NCBI GenBank assembly: GCA_964642855.1
Contig: CAZXSK010000029.1
Span: 1-46,088 of the forward strand
Source of the DNA: CAZXSK01 sp964642855
GTDB taxonomy: Bacteria; Planctomycetota; Phycisphaerae; SM23-33
DNA: 46,088 nucleotides
Reading direction: 5' to 3'
Shown here: positions 8,091-15,892 of the stretch, piece by piece
How positions within the stretch are numbered: position 1 is the first letter of the stretch
Layout: every line of letters begins with the position of its first letter
Made by a program: the position numbers and the translations under genes
Notes under the pieces: model-generated
What the model was told of the DNA's origin: nothing
The model's input: only the letters and a program-made list of their open reading frames with translations
Database searches by the model: none

Positions 8091-8119
8091 TGGATCGTGC
8101 GGGGTCGATGGGGTACAAT
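8091..8119 (+). promoter_or_regulatory. Promoter of rph, leaderless geometry
   Basis: TTGGAT (8091-8096) and TACAAT (8114-8119) are exactly 17 bases apart. The ATG at 8127 lies 7 bases after the -10, so the mRNA probably begins at the start codon. No ribosome binding site precedes it. Confidence 0.6.
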
Positions 8120-8126
8120 ACGCACC

Positions 8127-8858
8127 ATGGCAAGTGGCAGACGAAACGACGGACGACGGGCGAACCAGCTGCGGGACGTAACGATCACGCCGGGCTTTCT
8201 CGCCTCGGCGGACGGCTCGTGCCTGATCGAAATGGGCCGAACGCGGGTAATCTGCACGGCCAGTATCACCCCGGGCGTGCCCGCGTGGCGGGAGGCATCG
8301 GGCCTGGGGTGGGTCACCGCCGAATACGGCATGCTGCCCGCTTCGACCGGTCGGCGGCGCGACCGGCGCTTCCGCCCGGACGGGCGCAGCGTGGAGATCC
8401 AGAGACTCATCGGGCGGACCCTGCGAAACGTCGCCCGGTTCGACCGGATGGGCCCGCATACCGTCACGCTCGACTGCGATGTCCTCGAAGCCGACGGGGG
8501 CACGCGAACCGCCTCGATCACCGGGGCGCAGGTGGCGCTGTCGATCGCCGATCACGTCGGCCGGGCGCGAGGCCTGTGGCGTCGCACCATCGTCGACGGA
8601 CTCATCGCGGCCGTCTCGGTAGGCATGGTCCAAGGCCAGGCGCTGCTCGACCTCGACTACGTCGAGGACTCCGCAGCCGAGGTCGACATGAACGTGGCCA
8701 TGACCCACCGCGGACAGTACGTGGAGGTCCAGGGATCGGCCGAGCGAAGCCCGTTCGACCCGCAGCAACTGACCGACATGCTCGCCCTGGCGGGGCGAGG
8801 CATCCGGAAACTGATGACCCAACAGAGACGCGCGATCCGCGAAGGAAAACCATCGTGA
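8127..8858 (+). CDS. rph: Ribonuclease PH
   Basis: This 243-residue enzyme trims tRNA 3' ends by phosphorolysis. Near-canonical family motifs are present: 'TRVICTASITPGVPAW' early, 'GWVTAEYGMLPAST' in the middle, 'RSVEIQRLIGRTLRNV', and 'DCDVLEADGGTRTASITGA', which includes the phosphate-binding region. The ending 'EVQGSAERSPFD' is also typical. The start at 8127 matches the family and has no Shine-Dalgarno; a promoter sits where a leaderless transcript would begin. The next gene starts inside the rph stop codon (GTGA overlap), and rdgB follows, as is common for rph-rdgB pairs. Confidence 0.94.
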   Translation: MASGRRNDGRRANQLRDVTITPGFLASADGSCLIEMGRTRVICTASITPGVPAWREASGLGWVTAEYGMLPASTGRRRDRRFRPDGRSVEIQRLIGRTLRNVARFDRMGPHTVTLDCDVLEADGGTRTASITGAQVALSIADHVGRARGLWRRTIVDGLIAAVSVGMVQGQALLDLDYVEDSAAEVDMNVAMTHRGQYVEVQGSAERSPFDPQQLTDMLALAGRGIRKLMTQQRRAIREGKPS

Positions 8859-9703
8859 CTGGAACCTGGATGCGAAGAACGACGTGGGCGATTCTGCTGG
8901 CCGGGTGGATGATCGCCCTGGCCGGGTGCGACAGCATGAACCTGCCCGGCGGCGGACTGGGCGGAAACCGAAGCGGCAAGCCCAAGGAAGGCGAATGGAC
9001 GATTCTGCTTTCGACCATTCGCGGAGCCGGACACGTGCGCCTCGGCACCGAGGGCAAGGACGAGGTGCAGCAGGAAACCGGCTGGAATGACCTGCTGGTG
9101 GTCCATGAAGCCGGCGTCAGCAAGCTCTACCGGGGCAGCTACCGCTCGCCCGAGGACGCCCGGGAGGATCTCAAGGAATCCAAGCAGTACTTCCCGCAGG
9201 CGATCCTGATCAAGACGCCCGGCAGCGACATCGGCCCGGCGGAGTGGGACCTCGAAAACGCCCGCGGAGCATACACCGTCTGCGTTGCGATCTTCTACAA
9301 CGAGCCCGACCAGGACTGGTACCTGCGCAAGCAGGCTGCGGTGGAGTACTGCGAGCAACTGCGAGGAGAAGGCCGGGAGGCCTACTACTTCCACGGCCCG
9401 AGCAAGTCGTCGGTGACGATCGGCTCGTTCGGCGAGCAGGCCGTCCGGGAAGTCAGCCAGTGGAATGAGAATCGAACCCAGAGGCTTACGACGACCGAGG
9501 TCGTCGAGCCGCGGATCCATCGGATCATGAAGGAGTTTCCCTACATGGCCGTCAATGGTCGGGCCGAGATCGTGACCGTCCCGGATGCCCGGACCGGCAC
9601 CGCCAAGAAGGTTCGGACCCGCACGTACGTCGTTCGCATTCCCAACCGTTCAGGAGCCCCGAGTGACCCGTCCGATCGTCCTGGCTACGCGCAACCCCGG
9701 TAA
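8855..9703 (+). CDS. Lipoprotein with SPOR-like domains
   Basis: This 282-residue protein starts at GTG 8855, overlapping the rph stop by 4 bases (GTGA), with AAGGA upstream. The N-terminus is a lipoprotein signal ending in the lipobox 'LAGC'. Two stretches look like SPOR folds: 'EWTILLSTIRGAGH...KLYRGSYRSPEDAREDL' and 'YTVCVAIFYNEP...AAVEYCEQLRGEGREAYY...VTIGSFG'. The second has the usual strand-helix-strand pattern with 'x-I-G-S-F'. SPOR domains bind denuded peptidoglycan glycan strands, often at division sites. Its 3' end overlaps rdgB by 41 bases. ATG 8870 is a possible alternative start that keeps the lipobox. Family placement is moderate; the wall-binding role is inferred. Confidence 0.7.
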   Translation: MTGTWMRRTTWAILLAGWMIALAGCDSMNLPGGGLGGNRSGKPKEGEWTILLSTIRGAGHVRLGTEGKDEVQQETGWNDLLVVHEAGVSKLYRGSYRSPEDAREDLKESKQYFPQAILIKTPGSDIGPAEWDLENARGAYTVCVAIFYNEPDQDWYLRKQAAVEYCEQLRGEGREAYYFHGPSKSSVTIGSFGEQAVREVSQWNENRTQRLTTTEVVEPRIHRIMKEFPYMAVNGRAEIVTVPDARTGTAKKVRTRTYVVRIPNRSGAPSDPSDRPGYAQPR

Positions 9704-10307
9704 GCTCCGCGAGATTCAGGCCGAGCTTGCAGACCTGCCGGTGGAGGTCGTTTCTCTCGGGCAGTTTCCGGACGTACCCGAGCCGGACGAAACCGGCCAG
9801 ACCTTCGGAGAGAACGCACGCGACAAGGCGCTCTACTACGCCCGGCACACCGGGCGGTGGTGCCTGGCGGACGATTCCGGCCTGGCCGTCGACGCGCTGG
9901 ACGGCGGCCCGGGCGTGCGCAGCGCCCGCTACGCGCTGGACCGGACCGGGCCCGAAGCGCCCCGCGACCAACTGGACCAGGCCAACAATCGCAAGCTCCT
10001 GGACGAACTCGCCGACGTCCCCGACTGCCGGCGGACGGCGAGATTCGTCTGCCACCTGGCGCTGGCAGGAGACGGAGAGATCCTCCTGGAGGCGGAGGAC
10101 ACCGTCGAGGGGATCATCGGACATGCCCCCCGCGGCGAGAACGGGTTCGGCTACGACCCCCTGTTCGTCGTGCCGGACCTGGACAAGACCACCGCGGAGC
10201 TAGGCCCTGACGAGAAAAACCGCATCAGCCATCGCGGCAAGGCGGTTCGCCATTTCGCCTCGCTGCTGCGAGACTACCTGGATTCCGAAGAACGCGGCCC
10301 GGCCTGA
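9663..10307 (+). CDS. rdgB: XTP/dITP diphosphatase (RdgB/HAM1)
   Basis: This 214-residue cytoplasmic enzyme hydrolyses non-canonical purine triphosphates (dITP, XTP) to keep them out of DNA and RNA. Diagnostic motifs are 'LATRNPGKLREI' at the N-terminus, 'ETGQTFGENARDKALYYA', 'CLADDSGLAVDALDG-x-PGVRSARYA', 'GFGYDPLF' and 'ISHRGKAV' near the end. The start is GTG 9663, with AGGAG 6 bases upstream (9652-9656), inside the end of the lipoprotein gene. It is the last gene of the rph unit. Its last 34 bases overlap the convergent membrane protein gene. Length is typical. Confidence 0.94.
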   Translation: MTRPIVLATRNPGKLREIQAELADLPVEVVSLGQFPDVPEPDETGQTFGENARDKALYYARHTGRWCLADDSGLAVDALDGGPGVRSARYALDRTGPEAPRDQLDQANNRKLLDELADVPDCRRTARFVCHLALAGDGEILLEAEDTVEGIIGHAPRGENGFGYDPLFVVPDLDKTTAELGPDEKNRISHRGKAVRHFASLLRDYLDSEERGPA

Positions 10308-11077
10308 GGATCATGCGACCGGCCTCGCTTGCGCAGGAGCAGGTGCAGCACGCCCAACCCCCCGGCCAATCCGCCGCACCACAGGGCGAAGGTGTACCAC
10401 TCCACACCGGCCACCGGGATATCCTCCCCGAGGCGCGTGATTCCGTACATCATCGACGTGTGGTTCCAGCTGATGCCCACCGCGGCAGCGACAGAGTAAA
10501 GCGGGTTGATCGCCATCGACAGATCCGCAAGCCGTCGGGCAGCATCGGGCTCAGCGGAACTGAGCAGGCCGTCGGTCCAGAACGGCGTGGCGAGCAGCGC
10601 CGCCTGCACAAGAGCAACGACCAGCCCCGCTGTCAGTCGGCGGATCGGGGAGGACAGCAGCGTTACGACCGCCGGGGCCAGAACGGCAAGCGTCGCGAGC
10701 GTGACGTAGACCTGCAGGGAATCGACGGCGGAGAGGGTTTGGGTTCGGGTGAACCAGCCTCCCGCGGAGATGGCCAGCAGGCCCAGCACGGACGCATCGG
10801 CCACAGCGCCGGACCGCAGGAAGCTCGACCATCCGCATCCGGCGCCGGCGGCGAACATGGGGCACGCCAGGGCGCACCAGGTCACCGTCAGCCAGATTGC
10901 AGCCAGGGAGCAGGCCCGGGGACCTGCGCCCGCGGCAACCCCGATACTGCAGGTCCCGACGGGCACCGCCAGCGTGACGGCTGCGATCAGCGCGAGGGGT
11001 TTCGCGTTCCGTCTCAGCACGCCTGCCGGAGCTGGCCGAGCGTCGACGGCATGGTCCTCAGCGGGCGCGACGGTCAT
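10274..11077 (-). CDS. Polytopic membrane protein of unknown function
   Basis: This 267-residue protein has about six hydrophobic segments: 'LALIAAVTLAVPVGTCSIGV', 'CSLAAIWLTVTWCALACPMF', 'ASVLGLLAISAGGWF', 'VYVTLATLAVLAPAVVTLLS', 'LTAGLVVALVQAALLATPFW' and 'FALWCGGLAGGLGVLHLLLR'. A periplasmic or cytoplasmic stretch holds 'ISWNHTSMMYGITRLGEDIP'. I do not recognise the family. Its ATG overlaps the stop of the YdjY-like gene by 4 bases (ATGA), so the two are translationally coupled and probably act together. Its 3' end overlaps the end of rdgB on the opposite strand. Confidence 0.65.
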   Translation of the reverse strand: MTVAPAEDHAVDARPAPAGVLRRNAKPLALIAAVTLAVPVGTCSIGVAAGAGPRACSLAAIWLTVTWCALACPMFAAGAGCGWSSFLRSGAVADASVLGLLAISAGGWFTRTQTLSAVDSLQVYVTLATLAVLAPAVVTLLSSPIRRLTAGLVVALVQAALLATPFWTDGLLSSAEPDAARRLADLSMAINPLYSVAAAVGISWNHTSMMYGITRLGEDIPVAGVEWYTFALWCGGLAGGLGVLHLLLRKRGRSHDPQAGPRSSESR

Positions 11078-12333
11078 TCGGCGTCGGGCTCCGGTTCGTT
11101 GTCGTCTTCGCCGTCGGCGTCCTCGCGAGCCTTGCGGAACTCGTCGGTCTTTGCCTTCAGTTCGTCGCGGTAGTTCTCCAGGAACTCCCGGGTGACCTTG
11201 AGTTCATGGACCTTCTGCCTGATGGCCTGGAGTTCGTAGTCCGCCTCCAAGGCGGGATCACGGACCTCCTCGTGGGCGTTGGCGAACCGATTGCCCCATG
11301 CCTGGAGGGCACGTTTGGCCTGATCGGGGGTCCGCGGGAGAACGGGGGAGTCCGGGCCCATGCGTTGGATTTCGATATCCCGGGCCATGCCGATCCACAG
11401 TTCCTGGCGAGCGCGCCAGACATCGAAGATCAGCGACTTGGCCGCCGCGCGAATGATTACCTGTCCCTTGTTGTGCTCGTCGATGAAGTCCGAGGCCCAC
11501 CTGGAGAGTTCGTCCGGCTGAATGAACCCCTGGCGTCCCTCGATCTTCAGCCGGCCGAAGCGGTCGATATCCAGGATGGCCCGGGCGTGGGCGGCCTTTT
11601 CTGCCCCCTTGACGGGCTCGACGATGACTTCGACCTTCGTGCCGACCGGCGGAATGGCTGCGGGGACCGACCGGAAGAACAGCTCTGCATTGTCGGCGGA
11701 GCTGGTGAAGGGCACGTCGATGATCGCCCCGGCGAAGTTGGACGTCGAGATGAACACCCCGCCGCCGTAGTCTCGTCCGAGGTCGGCGACGTACCCGACA
11801 CCGGGGATGACCTCCGAGCCGACAAACACCCACCTGTCGGGGACCTTGACGTTCTTCTGGCTGGCCTGGATCCAGTCGCTGGCCTTGGCCGTGCGCACCT
11901 TGCCGCTGTCGTCCTTCCACCGAAGACGTACCGTGACCTCCCCGCCGCGTGGCGGGTAGAGCTTGCCCTCTTCTTCCTCGATGTCGTATTCCCACTTGGC
12001 CGGTTTGCCGCGCGTCAGGCCCATCGCCACCAACCCCGCATGGATCTTCCAGCCGGAGACCTTGGTGTGCAGGATGCTCTCGTGGGTCTTCTCCTGCCAC
12101 TTGCTGACGAACACTTCCAAGTCGGCGGGGCTGTTGCTGTCGGGCGCGAACCGACGGCAGACGTCGGCCTCGAAAGTGATCCTGCGATTCTTGAGGTCGA
12201 TCTTGATCTCGTGGGCGTTTGCGTCGGCCCTGGGCTTGGGCTTGTTGGTCGCGCTGGGCTTGCCGTCCTGCTGGGCGATGGCGGCCAGCACACAAACCCC
12301 GATACCGACGAACAGTGGAATCATGCGTTTCAT
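11074..12333 (-). CDS. Exported YdjY-like protein
   Basis: This 419-residue protein starts with a signal peptide (hydrophobic 'MIPLFVGIGVCVLAAIA'); AGGAG lies about 10 bases before the ATG. The first 210 residues match the YdjY pattern as I know it from planctomycete proteins: 'RRITFEADVC', 'HESILHTKVSGWKIHAGLVA', 'GGEVTVRLRWKDDSG', 'WVFVGSEVIPG' and 'YVADLGRDYGGGVFISTSNF'. The second half adds a region with 'TKVEVIVEPVKGAEKAAH' reminiscent of ExbD/TolR-type periplasmic parts, then a long charged helix rich in Arg, Glu and Lys with an acidic end. Function is unknown; a cell-envelope role is likely. It is coupled to the membrane protein gene that follows. Confidence 0.65.
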   Translation of the reverse strand: MKRMIPLFVGIGVCVLAAIAQQDGKPSATNKPKPRADANAHEIKIDLKNRRITFEADVCRRFAPDSNSPADLEVFVSKWQEKTHESILHTKVSGWKIHAGLVAMGLTRGKPAKWEYDIEEEEGKLYPPRGGEVTVRLRWKDDSGKVRTAKASDWIQASQKNVKVPDRWVFVGSEVIPGVGYVADLGRDYGGGVFISTSNFAGAIIDVPFTSSADNAELFFRSVPAAIPPVGTKVEVIVEPVKGAEKAAHARAILDIDRFGRLKIEGRQGFIQPDELSRWASDFIDEHNKGQVIIRAAAKSLIFDVWRARQELWIGMARDIEIQRMGPDSPVLPRTPDQAKRALQAWGNRFANAHEEVRDPALEADYELQAIRQKVHELKVTREFLENYRDELKAKTDEFRKAREDADGEDDNEPEPDAE

Positions 12334-12389
12334 GGCGTATGGACTCCTGTTGGCAAAAGGCGTTGCACCCTGTTGTTAGACTGTCGGCT

Positions 12390-12395
12390 ATTGTA
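12390..12395 (-). promoter_or_regulatory. -10 element of the YdjY-like gene
   Basis: TACAAT on the minus strand lies 57 bases upstream of the ATG and just after the secretin terminator, where a new promoter is expected. No convincing -35 is visible. Confidence 0.35.
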
Positions 12396-12412
12396 TCGGT
12401 TCGCCGCCTCCG

Positions 12413-12456
12413 GAAACAGAAACGGGCCGCACGTCCACGAGGAACATGCGGCCCGT
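12413..12456 (-). terminator. Rho-independent terminator after the secretin gene
   Basis: Perfect 10-bp arms (12422-12431 and 12447-12456) enclose a 15-base loop, followed on the minus strand by TTTCTGTTTCC. It lies 27 bases after the secretin stop and separates the pilus cluster from the YdjY-like gene. Confidence 0.75.
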
Positions 12457-12482
12457 CGATTCACGTCGGGTTGGGTGGGACG

Positions 12483-15400
12483 CTACGGTCCCCGTGGCAC
12501 TTCTACGTGCAGGTCTTCGTTTTCCTCGGCCTCGTTCATGATGAGGATCTTGGGCTTGACGAAGATCAACACGGTGTTCTCGTCGCGAACCTTCGAGCGG
12601 TTCGTGAAGAGGCGTTTGATGATCGGCAGCTTGCTGAGCATCGGCACGCCCTTCTCTCGCTCGATTTCGGCCGAGAGCTTCTGTCCGCCCAGCAGCAGCG
12701 TGCCGCCGTCGGGCACGGTCACCGTGGTAGACACCTCGGTCACCGTGACGTTGGGCAGCATGATGTACCCGCTGCCGGTGGTCGGGGCGGCGTTGGGATC
12801 GTTCGGGTCGGCGGTTCCGGTGACATTGATGAAGTACCGCTGGAAGCCGTTGAGCGTGCTCACCCGCGGGGTCAATTCCATCGTAACGAATCGCCGGTCG
12901 GCCGAGACCGTCGCCCTCACCTGCAGCGCCGAGCCGCTGGTGATCTGGTCGACGTCGGGCCGGAAGGCCGACGTGTTGTCATCGGTCACCGGTTCCAGGC
13001 CGGACACGTAGGCCTGCCGGGTACCCACCGCCACGTAGGCCCTCTGGCCGTTGAACATCGTGACGCGCGGCGAGGTCAGCTGCCGGCTGGACGTATGTGC
13101 CTGCGTGGCGGAGATCAGGAAGTCGACCTGCACGTCGTCGAGAATCGTCCCGAAGATATTCAGCGACGAGTTGGTCACCTGTCCGCCGATGCCCGGCGTG
13201 ATGCCCGTGGACTGGCCGATCAGGCCGCCGAACTCCTGGGTGTTGTTGAACACCGGAATCGGCGTGAGGCTGTTGCCTCGCCGCTTGGCCATGCCCCAGG
13301 CGTTTCGCCCGAGCAGGGGCACTTCCGCCCCGGTCTGGGTGTCGAGGGTCGTGCCGCCGGCGCCGAGCCCCGAGCCGAGGTTGAAGAAGAAGTCCAGGTC
13401 GATGCCGATGTCGTTGAGGAAACCACTGTTGACGCTGACGAACCTCGCCTCGATGGACACCTGCAGCGAGCGGGCTTCCCGGAGCATCTGCAGCAGGCCC
13501 ATGATCTCGTCGTGCACTTCCGGAGTCTGGGTGACAACCAGCTGGCCGTTGAACTCGTCGATCGAGCCTCGCCCGCCCTGGTCGGTCCAGGACTCCGGCG
13601 GGGCCTTCTGGCGGATCATGTCCTGAATCTGCTGCGACAGCTCCGAACGACTGGCGGTATCGTCGTCATCGTCGTCGTCATCGTCATCGTCGTCGCCCCA
13701 GATGCCGCCGTCGTCATCGTCGTCGTCGCCCCAGTCGTCGTCGTCATCGTCGTCGCCGCCGATGTTGACGCTGATCTCCGGAGCCGTGAAATCACGGATC
13801 GGCACCAGCAGGTCGCGGATGTCGTAGACGCGGGTCTTGACCTTCGAGGCCAGGTCATCGCGCGTGGAGACCTTCACGATGCCGTCCTCGATGATGTACC
13901 CGAGCGGGGCGGTCAGGCCGCCGACGTTCTCGAGGATGACTTCCAGCAGCTCCTGGCCGGTGACGTCCAGGAGGCGGTCGATCGTCAGGTTGGTCTGGCG
14001 ATCGATGCCGTTGTCCTGCAGGACCTGCCAGTTGGGAACGATGTTCGCCCCGGTCATTTCGCGGATGAAGTTCAGTGCGGCTTCGAACGTCACGCCGGCT
14101 GAGAAGTCAACCTTGCTGAAGTTCTGTTGGAGCCTCTTACGGGTGCGGCGATCCTTTTCGGACTCGCTGATCTCTCCCGCGCTGAAGCGTTTGCGTTTGT
14201 CGGTGATTTCCTTCCAGTTGCGCGGGAACCGAAGCAGCTCATACCAGGGCACCTCGCTCTCGATGGTGTCGGTGTACTGCTTGAGGGTTTCGTCGCGAAC
14301 GTGGATGCGGGCTTCCTTCTGCCGCATCAGCAGGATCGTGTGCTTCAGCCAACGAAGCTCCTGGAGGGCGTAGCGGTTCTGGGGGTCGATATCGAGGATC
14401 TGCTCGATGACCTCCAGGGCCTTGGTATACTCGCGGTCGTCGGTGAGCGCCTTGGCCTTGCGGGTGTAGGACTCGATCGCTTCCTGGCGCTCCTGCTCGG
14501 TCTGCATCCGGCGCATCCGCTCGGCCTGGAGGATCTCCTTGCGGCGCTTCTCGGCCATTCTGCGGTTCCAGGCGTCCTGCTCGCTCTCGATGCGGTCCAG
14601 GAGGTTCTCGACCTCGGTCTGGCGGCTCTTGAGTTCCTGGTCGGTGAACAGCGTATCGTGGGAGTCGACCACCTGCCAGGCGGCGCGGGCGTTTTCGGCG
14701 GCGGCTTTGAAGTCCGCCTCCGTGCCCTTTTCGCTCAGTGCCAGACTCAGGCGGTCCTTGGCCTTGTTGAGGAACTTCTTGTAGTCGACGTTGACTGCCC
14801 CTCGAAGCACGCGGCGCTTGCGCTCCAGTTCGGTCAGCGGCGAGTTTTCGCCCTGGGCCTCCTGCATGTCGCGGGCCTTCTTGAGCAGCCGCTGGGCTTC
14901 CATGTTGCCGTCGTAGATCGCCACAGCCTTGGCAAAGTACTGCTCGGCCTGTTCGGCGTTGGGAGGCTGCTTGTCGAGTTCGGCCTTGCCCTGCTCGACC
15001 CACTTGTCGGCCTGTTTTCTACGGGCGGCCAGCGCCATCAGCGCGTCGTCGTCTTCGGCGGCGACTTCGTCGTCATCGTCGTCGGCGACAGGCAGTTGGG
15101 CGTCATCGGTCTGGTCGTCCTGGTCATCGGTCGACGCGTCGGTATCGGATGTATCGGAGGTGTCGGTATCGTCGGAGGAGGGGTCGGCGGCTTCGGCGAT
15201 TTCGATCTTCTTCTCGACCCAGTTCAGCTGCGCCTTGGCGTTCTTGCGCTCGGCGTCGGAGAGATACTCGCTACCGGCTGCCTTGGCGAATCCCTGTCGC
15301 GCCTTCTGGAGATCGTTCTCCTTGAGCGCCTCGTTGGCCTGCTTGAGCGCATCCTTGGCGGCCTGTTGCTCTTCGATGGCCGTGTCCGCCTTGGCGAGGT

Positions 15401-15623
15401 ACTCCGAGAGCGATTTCTGCTGCGATTCCGAAAGGTCCTCGGACTCGACGCTCAGGAGCGTTTTCTTAGCCGCCTTGAACTCGTAGGCCTGGTACTGACT
15501 GATTCCCTTTTCGAGCAGGGCCTTGGCCTGGTCGGCCCCTTCTTCCTGAGCCCCCACGGGGCAGGCGATTCCAAGTAGTACCGCAAGCGGAATTGCCAGA
15601 CTCACCAGTCGACGCAATGTCAT
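12483..15623 (-). CDS. Secretin (PilQ/GspD-like) with long N-terminal region
   Basis: This 1046-residue outer membrane channel protein has a signal peptide ending near 'CPVGAQ'. Residues 27-330 form helical, TPR-like repeats broken by an acidic linker (SDDTDTSDTSD... to ...ADDDDDEVAAEDDD). Residues 330-470 are charged coiled-coil. A secretin N-domain-like module spans about 503-590 and ends 'YIIEDGIVKVSTRDDLASK'. An Asp-rich tract follows (7, 6 and 12 Asp in runs), then a second N-domain and the C-terminal secretin domain with 'VPDGGTLLLGGQ' and 'VPMLSKLPIIKRLF'. It is the gate for pilus or secreted substrate. AAGGAG lies about 10 bases before the ATG. It has its own promoter and terminator. 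I cannot tell PilQ from GspD by eye; the PilM neighbours favour a pilus-type system. Confidence 0.9.
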   Translation of the reverse strand: MTLRRLVSLAIPLAVLLGIACPVGAQEEGADQAKALLEKGISQYQAYEFKAAKKTLLSVESEDLSESQQKSLSEYLAKADTAIEEQQAAKDALKQANEALKENDLQKARQGFAKAAGSEYLSDAERKNAKAQLNWVEKKIEIAEAADPSSDDTDTSDTSDTDASTDDQDDQTDDAQLPVADDDDDEVAAEDDDALMALAARRKQADKWVEQGKAELDKQPPNAEQAEQYFAKAVAIYDGNMEAQRLLKKARDMQEAQGENSPLTELERKRRVLRGAVNVDYKKFLNKAKDRLSLALSEKGTEADFKAAAENARAAWQVVDSHDTLFTDQELKSRQTEVENLLDRIESEQDAWNRRMAEKRRKEILQAERMRRMQTEQERQEAIESYTRKAKALTDDREYTKALEVIEQILDIDPQNRYALQELRWLKHTILLMRQKEARIHVRDETLKQYTDTIESEVPWYELLRFPRNWKEITDKRKRFSAGEISESEKDRRTRKRLQQNFSKVDFSAGVTFEAALNFIREMTGANIVPNWQVLQDNGIDRQTNLTIDRLLDVTGQELLEVILENVGGLTAPLGYIIEDGIVKVSTRDDLASKVKTRVYDIRDLLVPIRDFTAPEISVNIGGDDDDDDDWGDDDDDDGGIWGDDDDDDDDDDDDTASRSELSQQIQDMIRQKAPPESWTDQGGRGSIDEFNGQLVVTQTPEVHDEIMGLLQMLREARSLQVSIEARFVSVNSGFLNDIGIDLDFFFNLGSGLGAGGTTLDTQTGAEVPLLGRNAWGMAKRRGNSLTPIPVFNNTQEFGGLIGQSTGITPGIGGQVTNSSLNIFGTILDDVQVDFLISATQAHTSSRQLTSPRVTMFNGQRAYVAVGTRQAYVSGLEPVTDDNTSAFRPDVDQITSGSALQVRATVSADRRFVTMELTPRVSTLNGFQRYFINVTGTADPNDPNAAPTTGSGYIMLPNVTVTEVSTTVTVPDGGTLLLGGQKLSAEIEREKGVPMLSKLPIIKRLFTNRSKVRDENTVLIFVKPKILIMNEAEENEDLHVEVPRGP
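13659..13755 (-). repeat. Asp-rich low-complexity tract inside the secretin
   Basis: Runs of 7, 6 and 12 aspartates are separated by short Trp/Gly spacers (WG, GGIWG). GAC and GAT are mixed. It sits between two periplasmic N-domains. Confidence 0.85.
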
Positions 15624-15892
15624 GTCGTTACTGCTCCTTTCCGAAGATCGCTCGACGCTTCACACGCGAACAACCGGGATGGGGGACAACGTGTGGAGCG
15701 GCTTGTCAATCTTCGCACCTCGGTATCCGCAGGTGCCTCCACCTTCCGAATGCACGTATCGTTCTCGGCAATCAACAGGCGGCAACGGCCCATTGTCGGC
15801 GAAAACATACACCAGCCCCATGGGGGTTGCAAGCCGAAAATCGACCTGCAGGCCGGTCGCTGACCGGGGACCCCGCGGGGCAACTCGCATGC
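15624..15892. other. Leader/intergenic region upstream of the secretin
   Basis: This 269-base gap splits the pilus cluster. It contains a candidate promoter (15804-15832), a small hairpin CCGGTC/GACCGG near the end of the upstream gene, and a leader of roughly 175 bases. No coding potential is supported. Confidence 0.5.
15804..15832 (-). promoter_or_regulatory. Candidate promoter of the secretin gene with palindromic spacer
   Basis: On the minus strand, TTGCAA (15832-15827) and TATGTT (15809-15804) are exactly 17 bases apart. The spacer contains the palindrome CCCCATGGGG, which could be an operator. Confidence 0.5.

Noticed and set aside
6302..9703. Plus-strand open frame of 1133 codons running antisense through recJ and into the lipoprotein
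   Set aside because: Only the end (from 8855) has a signal peptide, ribosome binding site and sensible protein. The rest is antisense to a complete RecJ and reflects GC-rich codon use.
12219..15578. Two plus-strand open frames of 627 and 483 codons over the secretin gene
   Set aside because: Both are mirror frames of the secretin; their Val/Leu-rich and poly-Val stretches are the complements of the Asp runs.
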